Positions 20,323 to 29,801 are shown, numbered from the stretch's first letter. The stretch is 64,000 nt of DNA from Cupriavidus consociatus (GCF_017814975.1 NZ_JAGIQA010000001.1:648697-712696); one strand, 5' to 3'. Translations and numbers: made by a program. Notes: generated from the sequence alone by a model not told the origin.

Positions 20323-20964
20323 TCAGTGCCCTGCGATCGGGCGCGAGCCGGGCGGAAGCCCTGGGGTCGCGCCTGGGATCCGAATGCCATGACGGGCAAG
20401 GATACCGCTGAGCACCGCCTGCCGGAACTCCACCGGGTCGCCAAGGAACAGGTGATCGTGCTGGAGGCCCAGCGCGAAACTGAAGATCTCGAACACCACG
20501 CGCTGGGTATCGACCTCCGCCTCGATCTCGCCAGCCCGCACGGCGTCTTCCAGCTGCGCGGCTAGCAAGCCGCGCCATGCCGTCACCGCCCGCGCAGCGC
20601 TGCGGCTTACCGTATCGTCAGCTCGATTGGCGCACTCGGTTCCCGCACGCAGGATCAGGCAGCCTTCCCTCAGCACATAGTCGCCGAGCCAGACGTCCAA
20701 CATGCGTTGCAGCCGGCGTAATCCCGAAGGCGTCCCGGCGGCAGCCCTGGTTGCGTGCCGGGCGAGCGCATCCGCGTAGGCAAGCATGGCTTCCGCTACG
20801 ATGTCGTTGCGGGATTCGAAGTGCCGGTAAACGCAACTCTTGGACACGCCAAGCGCCTGCCCGAGATCGTTGATGGAAAAGCTGTCGAGCCCGCCGCGGC
20901 GAGCGAGCCCAATGACTGCGGCAATAACGGCGGGCCGCGCCGACCGGTTTTCTGGCCTAGGCAT
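20323..20964 (-). CDS. TetR-family transcriptional regulator
   Basis: A 213-residue regulator. The HTH region GLDSFSINDLGQALGVSKSCVYRHFESRNDIVAEAML is intact. The C-terminal domain has WLGDYVLREGCLILRAGTECANR followed by an acidic helix EDAVRAGEIEAEVDTQRVVFEIFSFALGL, as in TetR_C_11-like proteins. Its start overlaps the 3' end of the upstream thioesterase-like gene by 8 bases, so the two are coupled and the regulator may respond to that enzyme's substrate. The gene is convergent with the other TetR gene. Confidence 0.87.
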   Translation of the reverse strand: MPRPENRSARPAVIAAVIGLARRGGLDSFSINDLGQALGVSKSCVYRHFESRNDIVAEAMLAYADALARHATRAAAGTPSGLRRLQRMLDVWLGDYVLREGCLILRAGTECANRADDTVSRSAARAVTAWRGLLAAQLEDAVRAGEIEAEVDTQRVVFEIFSFALGLQHDHLFLGDPVEFRQAVLSGILARHGIRIPGATPGLPPGSRPIAGH

Positions 20965-21586
20965 TATCGTAGACGGTGGTTAGCATCGCGACTGTTTCGC
21001 TTCCCTGGGACACTTTCATTTCGTATTGCCGGAGTGGGCCAAGCCGCCCTTCGCTCACCGCCGACACCGTCAGCGGTTGCCGCTGCCGCGCCAACTGCGC
21101 GGCGTCGCCGAAGTAAAGGATCGTGAGCCACAGCGGAACCAGCCCGAACGCGCCAGCACGCGAGCGGATCGCCGTGTCGAACAGCCGCGCCACCCGCAAG
21201 CAATGCGCAATGCCGTCGTCATGGTGGAATGGAATCGGCCTGATCCCGCCATGCCAGGGCACATAGCTGGACGAAGGCAGTTCAGCTTCTACGACTACAT
21301 GTGCGCGACTCACAAGGCTCCCCGCTTGCCGGAGTTCGGCCAGCCATTGCTGCTGCAAACCCTGTGCATGCTGCAGGCGCGCATCGCGGTCGAATGCGCC
21401 ACTTCGCAATGCCGCGCTGATCTGCACGGTCAGCATGACCGGGATCGCTGCACCGCATGTTGCGTCCAGCACAACGCCCAGCAACAGTTCTGCAATACCC
21501 CGGCCGCCACTGGTCTCCCATGGCGCGGCTCCTTGCTGTGCTATCCGCAAAGCGGTACATCGCGAAGCGTTCGGCGTGCCAGCCAT
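20957..21586 (-). CDS. Hot-dog-fold thioesterase-like protein of unknown substrate
   Basis: A 209-residue protein resembling acyl-CoA thioesterases. Near residue 30 GIAELLLGVVLDATCGAAIPVMLTVQ recalls the central helix and following strand of PaaI-type hot-dog domains. The C-terminus LTVSAVSEGRLGPLRQYEMKVSQGSETVAMLTTVYDNA recalls the last strands of a second hot-dog repeat, so it may be a degenerate double hot-dog. This is a fold-level guess from pattern only; no catalytic residues are assigned. It overlaps the TetR gene by 8 bases. A minus-strand TATAGT at 21641-21636 is a possible -10 box. Confidence 0.5.
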   Translation of the reverse strand: MAGTPNASRCTALRIAQQGAAPWETSGGRGIAELLLGVVLDATCGAAIPVMLTVQISAALRSGAFDRDARLQHAQGLQQQWLAELRQAGSLVSRAHVVVEAELPSSSYVPWHGGIRPIPFHHDDGIAHCLRVARLFDTAIRSRAGAFGLVPLWLTILYFGDAAQLARQRQPLTVSAVSEGRLGPLRQYEMKVSQGSETVAMLTTVYDNA

Positions 21587-21915
21587 CTTTTCCCTCCTGC
21601 CTTGTCATTGGCGCCGCGAAGACGCAGCAGGACCGACTATAGCGATACGATGTCCTGAGTAGAGATCTCGAAACAAATAGAGAAAAATCTGACAAGATAC
21701 GTCGCACCAGTCAGCGACGACCGCCGATAAACACGATCTGGATCGCCTTGGAGGGGGCCATCATTGGCCTCGAGAAACTGCACCGGTGCCACACTTCCGA
21801 GCCGGCAGTCGAGCAGAATAAAGACGGCGAACCTACATCCTGGCCTTCGATGTAGCTTCGCCACTGGCGTCTATGCAGCAACGGCTTACCAGGACCACGC
21901 TCATTCCAGCGTGCG
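21587..21915. other. Intergenic region upstream of thioesterase-like gene
   Basis: No gene recognised. It holds the presumed promoter of the thioesterase-like/TetR pair (minus-strand TATAGT at 21641-21636) and the 3' flank of the GMC gene. The imperfect hairpin CACGCT/AGCGTG at 21896-21913 lacks a T-run. Short open frames in it resemble no known protein. Confidence 0.5.
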
Positions 21916-23517
21916 TCAATCCCGCTCGCGCAGGAGCATCGCCACATTACGCTCCGCAAGTGCCGCGATGGTGCGCGAAGGGTTCAGGCCGAGCGGACGG
22001 GGGACGATTGCGCCGTCCATCACATACAGCCCCGGGTAGCCAAATACCCGGCTCCGTGCATCGACGACGCCGTCCGCGGGAGAGGTACCCATGTTGCAGC
22101 CGCCCAGCGGGTGCGGCGTGATCAGGTTGTGCCACCGCCGCCAGGTGAGCGGTACCCACGGATCCCCGCCAGTCGCTTCCGAGAGCCGCGTATGCGCTGC
22201 AATCATGGCCTCGATGACCGCCACCGAAGCCTGGTAAGACCAGTCTAGCCGCAGCACCCGGCGCCATGGTGCGTACCATGTGCGGCCCAGCCTCAACTGC
22301 CCATCGCCCGGGTCCACGCCTTGCCCGAACCAGGGCATCATGCTCTCGATCGGATCGCCGTCGTCAAACAGCCCTCCGATCTCCTTCCACACAGCGCGCA
22401 GCTTGCGCGAACGCGTTCTCTTCAAATGGCGTCGAATGAAGTTGCCTGCGAGATTCGGGAAGCCGCCATCCTCCACGAAGAGGGCCTGTCCGTTCGGGCC
22501 GCTGTGGTCCAGCAGGTCGATCGCCGCAGAAATGGTCAGGCCATGGGAAGGCGAGACCGTCCTGTTGTCATAGAAGGCTGGCGTCACGAAGTCGCCATTG
22601 TGGGCCCAGCCATATCCCAGGCGTGGTGAGAGCCCGGGCAGAGTGCGATGCTCATCCCGGCAGCGCAGCAAGAGCTCGGTGCTGCCGATTGAGCCGGCTG
22701 CCAGGATCACCCGGGCAGCCGTGACTTCGCCAGGGCTCATCGTGCAGTCATCCGGGTCGATTTTCCTGAAGCACACCCGCCAGCCCTGCTGCAGCGGCTC
22801 CAGCCTGTCTACCAGGTGCAAGGGACGGATCTCGGCGCCATTGTCTTCAGCCACCGCCAGGTAATTCAGGTCCAGCGTATTCCTGGCCGATACCTGGCAC
22901 CCCACATCGCAGTTGCCGCAGTGGACACAAGTGCCCTGCCACCTGCCGTGCCGGTTCAGGAATTTCTCTGAATGGCGGTCCGCGCGGGGGTCTCGCCGTG
23001 TGGGATCCCAATGCTCGGAAAAGGACACAGCCAGCGGCAGTTTGCGGAAGCGGTCGCCCCACCCGCATGCTTGCGCCCCCTCGCGCAATAGCCGGGTTCG
23101 CTCGCTCAACTGACTATCCGGAACCTCGCTCACTGCGAGCATGCGCCCCACCTCTTCGTAGTGGGGCTGCAGCTCGGCATAGGTAACCTCTTCCGGCCAG
23201 CCACGCTGGAAGGCCTCTGGCCTGGCTTCCACGGAGACGTTGGCGTAGATCAGCGAGCCGCCACCGACTCCGGCCCCGGCGATGACCCAGACATCAGAGA
23301 ATGTCCGGATATCGGCCCAGCCATTGAAGCGATGTGCGCGTTCCTGGTTCCACAGCCAGGGGTCATTCTCGTCGCGCGGGTAGGTCGCCGGGCTCCAGCG
23401 CCGTCCGCGCTCCAGCACCAACACCCTGCGGCCGGCCTGTGCGAGCCTGCAGGCCGAGACCGCACCACCGAAGCCGCTGCCGATGATGACGACATCGCAT
23501 GCCAGCGCATTGCTCAT
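21916..23517 (-). CDS. GMC-family oxidoreductase (cholesterol-oxidase-like)
   Basis: A 533-residue FAD-dependent oxidoreductase. The Rossmann motif is VVIIGSGFGGAVSACRLAQAG at the start, with GAGVGGGSLIYANV near residue 90 for the flavin loop. A four-cysteine block CVHCGNCDVGCQVSARNT lies near residue 205; such blocks occur in the cholesterol-oxidase-like branch of GMC enzymes. The C-terminal active site is HPLGGCNMGTSP and GYPGLYVMDGAIVPRPLGLNPSRTI. The start at 23517 (MSNALACD) has a GGGAG site and follows the phosphoesterase gene by 10 bases. It probably oxidises an alcohol, perhaps a sterol- or terpene-like one, with electrons to an unknown acceptor. Confidence 0.87.
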   Translation of the reverse strand: MSNALACDVVIIGSGFGGAVSACRLAQAGRRVLVLERGRRWSPATYPRDENDPWLWNQERAHRFNGWADIRTFSDVWVIAGAGVGGGSLIYANVSVEARPEAFQRGWPEEVTYAELQPHYEEVGRMLAVSEVPDSQLSERTRLLREGAQACGWGDRFRKLPLAVSFSEHWDPTRRDPRADRHSEKFLNRHGRWQGTCVHCGNCDVGCQVSARNTLDLNYLAVAEDNGAEIRPLHLVDRLEPLQQGWRVCFRKIDPDDCTMSPGEVTAARVILAAGSIGSTELLLRCRDEHRTLPGLSPRLGYGWAHNGDFVTPAFYDNRTVSPSHGLTISAAIDLLDHSGPNGQALFVEDGGFPNLAGNFIRRHLKRTRSRKLRAVWKEIGGLFDDGDPIESMMPWFGQGVDPGDGQLRLGRTWYAPWRRVLRLDWSYQASVAVIEAMIAAHTRLSEATGGDPWVPLTWRRWHNLITPHPLGGCNMGTSPADGVVDARSRVFGYPGLYVMDGAIVPRPLGLNPSRTIAALAERNVAMLLRERD

Positions 23518-23527
23518 CTGACGCTCC

Positions 23528-25510
23528 CTATCGTGGGATGATGATTGCCTTCTCCTCAATCATCTGCACCGCCTCCGGCGGCGATAGCTCACCGTCTGCC
23601 GGCACGAAGCGGGGCCCGCTTGCGCCGGGCTGGGCGCGCACGCGCCAGGTGCCGCGGACCTTTGCCAGCCGCCTGACGCCCTCACCCAGCTTCCACTTCC
23701 GGCAAACCTTCTCCAGCTTGAGTGGATAGATCGTCAGTTGCCCGTCCTCGAACCGCATCCGCAGAAAGCACTTGTAGTCGGCGATGCGCTGGGAGGAGAA
23801 CACCTCCTCGGGGTGCAGGCGCCACAGGGCGTTGCCCAGAACCATCCACCCGCCGAACAGCAGGCCGCCGACGGTCCCGCCCAGCAGCATGGCTTCGACG
23901 AGGAAGAGCAGCATGGGTGGCGGCTTGTCCGCGCCAAAGCCGTGGAGGTTGAAGCGCGTGACGAGCCATAGCATGGCGACCGCCAGTGCCAGATGCAGCA
24001 GCCCGTGCAACGCGCCGACAACGCACGCGAGCCCGACACCCCGCCTGACATCCCTGGTCGACAGCGCACCACAACAAAAGACAATGGCTGCCACAAACAA
24101 CACTGACGCCGGACTATGCGCCATGACCCGGAACAGTTCGCGATATACCTCGCCGATGTTCCCGAATGTCACTTCGAGGTCGAGCAGCCTCTGCACGAAG
24201 CCGCGGTGATTGCTCCCGGGCAACGGTACGAGGCTCGCGCTCTGAACGATCCAGCCGAACAGCAAGTACACGCTGGCCACCAGCGCGCAAAACGAAAGGT
24301 TGCGCCCCGGCAGTTGCCACGCCCGATTGCGTAATTGCCGGGAGGTCGCTTTTTCCGGATACGCGGCCTTCAGTTCGTAGAACTGCCTGGCCGGCCCCAC
24401 CACGATAGGCCTGGGCGGATCTGGCAGCAGATGCGTGCCGTGAAGAAAGGCGCCACCGCCTCCGCAGGTGATGCGGTGCGGCCCCGCCGTGCCCTCCTTT
24501 GGCACATAGTGCGCGAAATGGTGCGAGTTGCCGGCCAGCACAAGTGCGAGCCGGTCACCCAGCATCCCCTCGATCTCGCTCAAACTCCGAAAGCGCGGCG
24601 TCTTGATCTCGATCGACGGCACGGCCCGCCGTTCCCCGCGGCGCACGCGCTCCATCTCATCCACCCAGCTTGCCTCGGGCGCGCACAATACCACGCGATC
24701 ACCGGGCTGCAACTCCGCAAGCATCTTCTGGAAGTACTCGCGCTGCGGCCGGTCGATTTCCGACTCCAGTTGCAGGTCCAGGCCCCAGATCCACCAGCCG
24801 CCGGGCAACTGCAAGGCGTAGTAACCCGTGCGCTGGCGCGTCTCCCAGCCGCCCACGGACTTGCCACTGCAGAACAGCCGGGCGAAGCCTCGCAAACCAT
24901 CGTACCAGTCGTGATTGCCAGGCGTGGCGACCATCCACGGTGCGTCCGGCAACTGGATCTGCTGGTCGCTGTACGCGGGTTGCGCGGCCTCGACTGGCGC
25001 GGGGAAGGCCGCCCGGAAAGGATCGACGAAGCGGGACCGGTAGCCATCATGGGCAGGGGTCGGATACACCTGGTCGCCGCCCAGCAACAGTACTTTCGAC
25101 CGCGGCAACGTCACACCCTGATCGCGCACTGTCACCCCGTGACTGACGCACAACGCCATGGAGTATGTCGAGTCCCAACCGTCTCCCGTGTCGGACAGAT
25201 AGTCTACCCAGACACCGCCCTGCTCGTCAGCAGGTACGGGAATCGGCGGATTCGGATTCAGCGTGGACAGTGCGGCCTGCACCATGCGCTGGTCCGCAAA
25301 CGTGCCGACTGCCATTGCCACGGCAACGCGCATGGCGGTGAACGGAAGCTGCAGCGGGCTCAGCCAGTTCACCATGGCTCTTTGCGTATAGAGTTCCACG
25401 CGCCCGATCGCAGCAGACACGGCTGGTTTCGCCGCGGCACCGGCAGCAGCGGCCGCAGGTTTCGACCCGCCCGGATAGCGCGGCGCGGGTGCTGCCCCGG
25501 AATCCTTCAT
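23528..25510 (-). CDS. Calcineurin-like metallophosphoesterase with C-terminal membrane segments
   Basis: A 660-residue protein. The metallophosphoesterase core (about 105-350) shows SDTGDGWDSTYSM, LLLGGDQVYPTPAHD, TPGNHDWYDGLRG and LAGNSHHFAHYVP, which together supply the Asp, Asn and His metal ligands. After residue 385 come several hydrophobic segments (LSFCALVASVYLLFGWIV, SVLFVAAIVFCCGALS, GLACVVGALHGLLHLALAVA), so the enzyme is anchored in the inner membrane. The N-terminal 40 residues are Ala/Pro-rich. It lies between the molybdenum hydroxylase genes and the GMC gene in one operon. Phosphoesterases of this multi-TM type have no clear role known to me; membrane phosphate-ester cleavage before oxidation is possible. 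Confidence 0.8.
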   Translation of the reverse strand: MKDSGAAPAPRYPGGSKPAAAAAGAAAKPAVSAAIGRVELYTQRAMVNWLSPLQLPFTAMRVAVAMAVGTFADQRMVQAALSTLNPNPPIPVPADEQGGVWVDYLSDTGDGWDSTYSMALCVSHGVTVRDQGVTLPRSKVLLLGGDQVYPTPAHDGYRSRFVDPFRAAFPAPVEAAQPAYSDQQIQLPDAPWMVATPGNHDWYDGLRGFARLFCSGKSVGGWETRQRTGYYALQLPGGWWIWGLDLQLESEIDRPQREYFQKMLAELQPGDRVVLCAPEASWVDEMERVRRGERRAVPSIEIKTPRFRSLSEIEGMLGDRLALVLAGNSHHFAHYVPKEGTAGPHRITCGGGGAFLHGTHLLPDPPRPIVVGPARQFYELKAAYPEKATSRQLRNRAWQLPGRNLSFCALVASVYLLFGWIVQSASLVPLPGSNHRGFVQRLLDLEVTFGNIGEVYRELFRVMAHSPASVLFVAAIVFCCGALSTRDVRRGVGLACVVGALHGLLHLALAVAMLWLVTRFNLHGFGADKPPPMLLFLVEAMLLGGTVGGLLFGGWMVLGNALWRLHPEEVFSSQRIADYKCFLRMRFEDGQLTIYPLKLEKVCRKWKLGEGVRRLAKVRGTWRVRAQPGASGPRFVPADGELSPPEAVQMIEEKAIIIPR

Positions 25511-25632
25511 CGCCTTTCCCCTGAGATTTCTGGCTCGCCTGCAAGACTGGGGGCACGCACGCGTGCGGCGCCATGGCGGCCACTCTCGGATGGCGCCCTC
25601 ATGCCATCAAGCGCTGATGCCCTGATGTCCCC

Positions 25633-26097
25633 TTATCCCCTCAGCATCCCAACCGCTTCCGCAATCGCCCGCCTGATCCGCGTATACGTGCCGCAGCGGC
25701 AGATCACGCAGCTCATCTGGTCGACGATCTCCGTCTCCTTCGGATTTCGTGTGCGCTTGAGCAGCGCGCTCGCCGCCATCAGTTGCGCGCTCTGGCAGTA
25801 GCCACACTGAACGACCTCGTGCTTCAGCCAGGCGGCACGCAGCGCGTTCACTTCGGGGCCCTCCAGTCCTTCGATGGTGACGATCTTCTTGCCTTCCATC
25901 TCGCCCGCCTGGTGCTGGCACGACAGCAGCATCTTGCCGTCGACATGCACCGCGCAGGCGCCGCATACTCCCACGCCGCACCCGAACTTGGTGCCCGTCA
26001 GCTTCAGTTCGCAGCGCAGCACCCACAACAAGGGCGTGCAGTGGTCCGATCGGATGTCGACGCGCTTACCGTTGACACTGAGCTGGTTGTCTGGCAT
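25633..26097 (-). CDS. (2Fe-2S) subunit of a molybdenum hydroxylase (IorA-like)
   Basis: A 154-residue small subunit carrying two [2Fe-2S] clusters. The plant-type cluster motif is CGVGVCGACAVHVDGKMLLSC near residue 40. The second, xanthine-dehydrogenase-type cluster uses CGYCQSAQ and CRCGTYTRIRR. Length and motifs match the alpha subunit of isoquinoline 1-oxidoreductase-like enzymes. Its start overlaps the end of the large subunit gene by 32 bases, so the two are translated together. The gene order (large then small) is the reverse of that described for iorA-iorB of Brevundimonas. The electron acceptor, usually a cytochrome c, is not encoded nearby. Confidence 0.9.
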   Translation of the reverse strand: MPDNQLSVNGKRVDIRSDHCTPLLWVLRCELKLTGTKFGCGVGVCGACAVHVDGKMLLSCQHQAGEMEGKKIVTIEGLEGPEVNALRAAWLKHEVVQCGYCQSAQLMAASALLKRTRNPKETEIVDQMSCVICRCGTYTRIRRAIAEAVGMLRG

Positions 26098-28390
26098 CGC
26101 AGGCTCCGGAAGGCGGCAGGGTCTTCAACAGCGGCAGGTCGCGCAAGCGCTCGCCAGTCGCATTGAACAAGGCGTTCGCCACCGCCGGCGCGACCGGCGG
26201 CGTGGTGGACTCGCCCACGCCCTGGGGCGGTCCCATCGAAGGCATCACGTGTACCTGGATGTCCGGACAGTCGCGCAGGCGCATGACCGGAAAGGCGGTG
26301 TAGTAGTCCTCCTTCACCTTGCCTGCATCCAGCGTGATCTTCTGCCACAGCGCCGCCGACAGACCGAACACGATGCCGCCTTCCACCTGCTGCTCGATCA
26401 GGGTCGGGTTCACCGGCATGCCGCAATCGATAGCGCAGTAGACGCGATCCACGCGCACCTGCCCCGCGTTGTCCACCGACACTTCGGCCACTTGCGCCAC
26501 CACACTGCCGAACGACTCATGCAGGGCCACGCCACGCCCCACCTTGGCCACGCCAGGCTTCCTGCGCATAGGCTGGCCCCAGCCCGACATGTTTCTCAGC
26601 TGATCGAGCACCGCGCGCTGACGATCATCCCTGAGCAGGGTCATGCGGTAATCGAGCGGATCCGCGCCGACAGCCACCGCCAGTTCGTCAACGAAGCTTT
26701 CCATGAAGAAGGCATGGTGCGAGTGCCCCACCGAGCGCCAGTAGCCCACCGGGATGGCCAGATCCACGGTGTGGTGGCCAACCCATATGTCTGGCCAGGC
26801 ATAGGCCTGGTCAAAGGCGCCTTCCACCGTGGACTTGTCCAGCCGCGACACGAAGATGTCGGGCAGGCCGAAGTTGCGTTTCGCGGTGCTCTCCAGCACT
26901 GACTGGCTGGCCGAAATATTGCGCACGGCGATGACCTTGCGGTTCCCGTCGAGCCAGGCCTCGAAGCGCGACACGCTGGCCGGACGGTAGAAGTCGTGCT
27001 GCATGTCCTCGGGGCGCGACCAGATCGTCTGCACCGGCACGCCCTTGCGCCTGGCGGCTATGGCGGCCGCCTGGCAGATGAAATCCACTTCGAGCCGGCG
27101 CCCGAAGGCACCGCCGATGGATTGCTGGCGCAGTTCCACCCGGTCCGTGTCCAGGCCGAGCGTCTTCGCCACGCAGCGCCGAGCCAGCCCGGGCATCTGC
27201 GTGGCGGCCCACACGATGGCGCGATCCTCCTGGACCAGCACCGTGCAGTTGACGGGCTCCAGCGCGGCGTGCGCGAGATATGGTGCCGAGTACAAGCTCT
27301 GGATGGCGGGCTTGCCCTGCGCCATGGCGCGCCCGTTGCCATGCTCGTACCAGATGCGCGGGTTGGAGGCGTCGAGCGCCTTCACCAGCAGGTCGCGGAT
27401 ACCGGGGCTCGAAAGGCTTTGCGCCTCGCCCGCGTCCCACTTGCACTGAACCTTTTCCACCGCCTGCATGGCGATCCACGCATCGCTGGCGATCACCGCC
27501 ACGCCGCCGCTGCCGCCCGGGATCGGCTCCAGCGCGACAAGGTCGAGCACGCCGGGCAATTTTTTCACATCGTCCGGCGGCGATCCCTGCAGCTTGCCGC
27601 CCAGCGTCGGACACATCTGCACGCTGGCGTAGACCATCGCGTCCGCCACCACGTCGATACCGAAGCGGGCGGTGCCGTGAAGCTTGGCCGGTGTATCAAG
27701 CCGCGCCGTGCGGGTGCCGATGAGCCTGAAGTTGGCCGGTTCCTTCAGTTCGACCGTGCGCGGCAAGCCCTCGCGCGCGGCTGCCGCGGCCAGCTCGCCG
27801 AAGGTGGCACTGCGTCCCGACGGGTGCACTACCTTGCCGGCCTGCGCGCGGCACTCCTCGGCCTTGACGTCCCACTGCCTGGCCGCGGCCGCGCACAGCA
27901 TCATGCGGGCGGCGGCGCCGGCTTCGCGCATCGGATTCCACAGGTCCCTGATGCTGGTTGAGCCGCCGGTGAACATCATGCCCACCTCGCGCACACCCTT
28001 GCGCACGAACCATTCCGCGGCCCGCCTGGGCCATCCTTTGTCGTCCGGTCGGAACGGCAGGTTGGCGACCACGCCCTCGATGTTGTTGTACAGGTTGTCG
28101 ACCGGAGACGGCTCGACGCGGATCTGCGACCAGTCGGCCTCCATCTCCTCGGCCAGCAGCATCGCCGCGCCGGTATGCACGCCCTGCCCCATCTCGGCCT
28201 TGTTCATCACCACCGTGACGGTGTTGTCAGACGCCACTTTCACCCAGCCGTTCAGCGCGAATTGCCCATTGCGCACTGCTAGCGGCTCGCCGCCCACCAG
28301 GCGCTGACGCGGCGGCAGCCAGGCCCATCCAATCACCAGCACACCAGCGGCGCCCGCACCGCCGAGCAGGAAGGCTCTGCGCGTCAACAT
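26066..28390 (-). CDS. Molybdopterin-binding large subunit of a xanthine-oxidase-family hydroxylase (IorB-like)
   Basis: A 774-residue catalytic subunit that binds molybdopterin cytosine dinucleotide and hydroxylates N-heterocycles or oxidises aldehydes. The N-terminus MLTRRAFLLGGAGAAG is a twin-arginine signal, so the complex is exported folded. Conserved features include NKAEMGQGVHTGAAMLLAEEM, the QQSIGGAFGRRLEVDFICQAA region near residue 420, and the C-terminal PQGVGESTTPPVAPAVANAL with the catalytic Glu. The ATG at 28390 is preferred; 83 upstream open codons lack any signal features. It is the first gene of the operon with the 2Fe-2S subunit, phosphoesterase and GMC enzyme. Substrate unknown. 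Confidence 0.9.
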   Translation of the reverse strand: MLTRRAFLLGGAGAAGVLVIGWAWLPPRQRLVGGEPLAVRNGQFALNGWVKVASDNTVTVVMNKAEMGQGVHTGAAMLLAEEMEADWSQIRVEPSPVDNLYNNIEGVVANLPFRPDDKGWPRRAAEWFVRKGVREVGMMFTGGSTSIRDLWNPMREAGAAARMMLCAAAARQWDVKAEECRAQAGKVVHPSGRSATFGELAAAAAREGLPRTVELKEPANFRLIGTRTARLDTPAKLHGTARFGIDVVADAMVYASVQMCPTLGGKLQGSPPDDVKKLPGVLDLVALEPIPGGSGGVAVIASDAWIAMQAVEKVQCKWDAGEAQSLSSPGIRDLLVKALDASNPRIWYEHGNGRAMAQGKPAIQSLYSAPYLAHAALEPVNCTVLVQEDRAIVWAATQMPGLARRCVAKTLGLDTDRVELRQQSIGGAFGRRLEVDFICQAAAIAARRKGVPVQTIWSRPEDMQHDFYRPASVSRFEAWLDGNRKVIAVRNISASQSVLESTAKRNFGLPDIFVSRLDKSTVEGAFDQAYAWPDIWVGHHTVDLAIPVGYWRSVGHSHHAFFMESFVDELAVAVGADPLDYRMTLLRDDRQRAVLDQLRNMSGWGQPMRRKPGVAKVGRGVALHESFGSVVAQVAEVSVDNAGQVRVDRVYCAIDCGMPVNPTLIEQQVEGGIVFGLSAALWQKITLDAGKVKEDYYTAFPVMRLRDCPDIQVHVMPSMGPPQGVGESTTPPVAPAVANALFNATGERLRDLPLLKTLPPSGACDARQPAQCQR

Positions 28391-28805
28391 GGCAAGACTG
28401 GCGGATCGATCATCATAGGAAGCCCCCGTGCCGCCGATGGCATGGCCTATATTAGGTCGGGAAGTGCTGCAGCGCGAATGTGAAACGAGGTTGGCGCTAT
28501 CTAGCAACACCCAGCGTGGCCACGCTGCCTTGATTCCGCCCTGCCGGCGCAGGTCGAAATGCTCCTTGGCGAGTGCCCGCGTTCCGGCAAATCCTTTAGC
28601 GCGGGAAGCCTCGCGGGCCGGGCAAACAGTGGATGCCATCCACTCGACCCACCAGCAACATTCCTAGGAAAATCATAGCCTTAGCAAACATGCTCTGTAT
28701 CTGGGCACAAACGCAGGCCAGCCCGCTGGCCTATTCCTGGACCAGAACGCGAACGTGGCGGCAGACAGGTGCAGGGAGTCTGAGCAGGGGGCGAAGCCAC
28801 GCGGG
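28391..28805. other. Intergenic region upstream of the molybdenum hydroxylase operon
   Basis: No gene recognised between the IorB-like start and the LysR stop. It must hold the promoter of the four-gene minus-strand operon. I find no convincing sigma-70 pair or dyad, and no clear terminator for the LysR gene. Confidence 0.5.
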
Positions 28806-29801
28806 TTAGCGTCGGGACGCCGGGCGTCCGCGGTCGCGCCGACCCGAAGATTTCGCATGCAGACGGCTGAGTATCCCGTCGAATGTTTCGAGCTGGCGCG
28901 TGATCTCCGCCTGGCCATGTTCGATCAGGAACGCTCGAAACGCCATGGCAACACGGGGAATGCGCACGCCGGGAAGGTTCAGGACATACCAGTCGCGCTC
29001 AATCGGATTGTCCTTGAGTGGCAGCAGCCCGATCAGCCCTGCCTGGAATTCGAGCGTGCAGGCATGCAGCGAGAGGAAGGCGACACCCAGCCCCGCCGCC
29101 ACCATGCGCTTGATGGCGGCATTGCTTGATAGCTCGGAACCCAGGGGCAAGCGGTGCCCCGCCTCTTTGAAAAGGCGCTCCACCGTATTGCGCGTGCCAG
29201 ACCCCCTCTCCCGCACCAGCAAGTTGGCGTTCAGCAAGTCTTTCAGGGAAAGATTCCTGCGTGACATCAGCGGATGATCCGGCGCGGCGATGAACGCCAT
29301 GGGGTGCTTGGCAAATGGCGTCGCGTGGGTGCGCACGTCGCTGGGTGGCCGGCCGATGATGGCAAGGTCGATTTCGTGCATGGCCAGCATGCGGATGATC
29401 TCCTCGCGATTGCCTACACTGAGCTTGATCTTGACCTCGGGGCGTTGCCCGGTGAATGCCACCAGCATCGGCGGCAACAGGTACTCTGCCGTCGTAATCG
29501 CCCCCACCCGCAGCGTACCGGCCTGGTCCCCTTTGAGCGCGGCGACTTCTTCGACCGCATCGCGCCACAAGCGCAGCATCTGGCCGGCATAGCCGGCGAT
29601 GACCTCACCGGCAGGCGTCAGTTGCATGCCTCGGCCGACCCTTTGCACGAGCGGCGTACCGGTCGCTTGCTCCAAAAGGCGCAACTGCAATGACACCGTC
29701 GGCTGCGTCAGGTGCAATTCTTCAGCCGCCCGCGAGACACCGCCCAGGCGTGCAACAGCATCGATGGCATTCAGTTGCCGGAACGTGGTGGATCGATTCA
29801 T
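28806..29801 (-). CDS. LysR-family transcriptional regulator, CbbR-like
   Basis: A 331-residue LysR-type activator. The winged HTH is FRQLNAIDAVARLGGVSRAAEELHLTQPTVSLQLRLLE. The effector domain resembles that of CbbR: GAITTAEYLLPPMLVAF, SVGNREEIIRMLAMHEIDLAIIGRPP, and the C-terminal GVAFLSLHACTLEFQAGLIGLLPL. The last 15 residues are very basic. It diverges from the HAD-like and NADH dehydrogenase genes, with a 7-bp inverted repeat just before its start codon. No cbb genes are in the window, so the CbbR resemblance is one of sequence only. It probably controls the divergent pair. Confidence 0.87.
   Translation of the reverse strand: MNRSTTFRQLNAIDAVARLGGVSRAAEELHLTQPTVSLQLRLLEQATGTPLVQRVGRGMQLTPAGEVIAGYAGQMLRLWRDAVEEVAALKGDQAGTLRVGAITTAEYLLPPMLVAFTGQRPEVKIKLSVGNREEIIRMLAMHEIDLAIIGRPPSDVRTHATPFAKHPMAFIAAPDHPLMSRRNLSLKDLLNANLLVRERGSGTRNTVERLFKEAGHRLPLGSELSSNAAIKRMVAAGLGVAFLSLHACTLEFQAGLIGLLPLKDNPIERDWYVLNLPGVRIPRVAMAFRAFLIEHGQAEITRQLETFDGILSRLHAKSSGRRDRGRPASRR

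Noticed and set aside
21896..21913. Hairpin CACGCT/AGCGTG after the GMC gene
   Set aside because: Only six base pairs, partly upstream of the stop, and no T-run, so not called a terminator.
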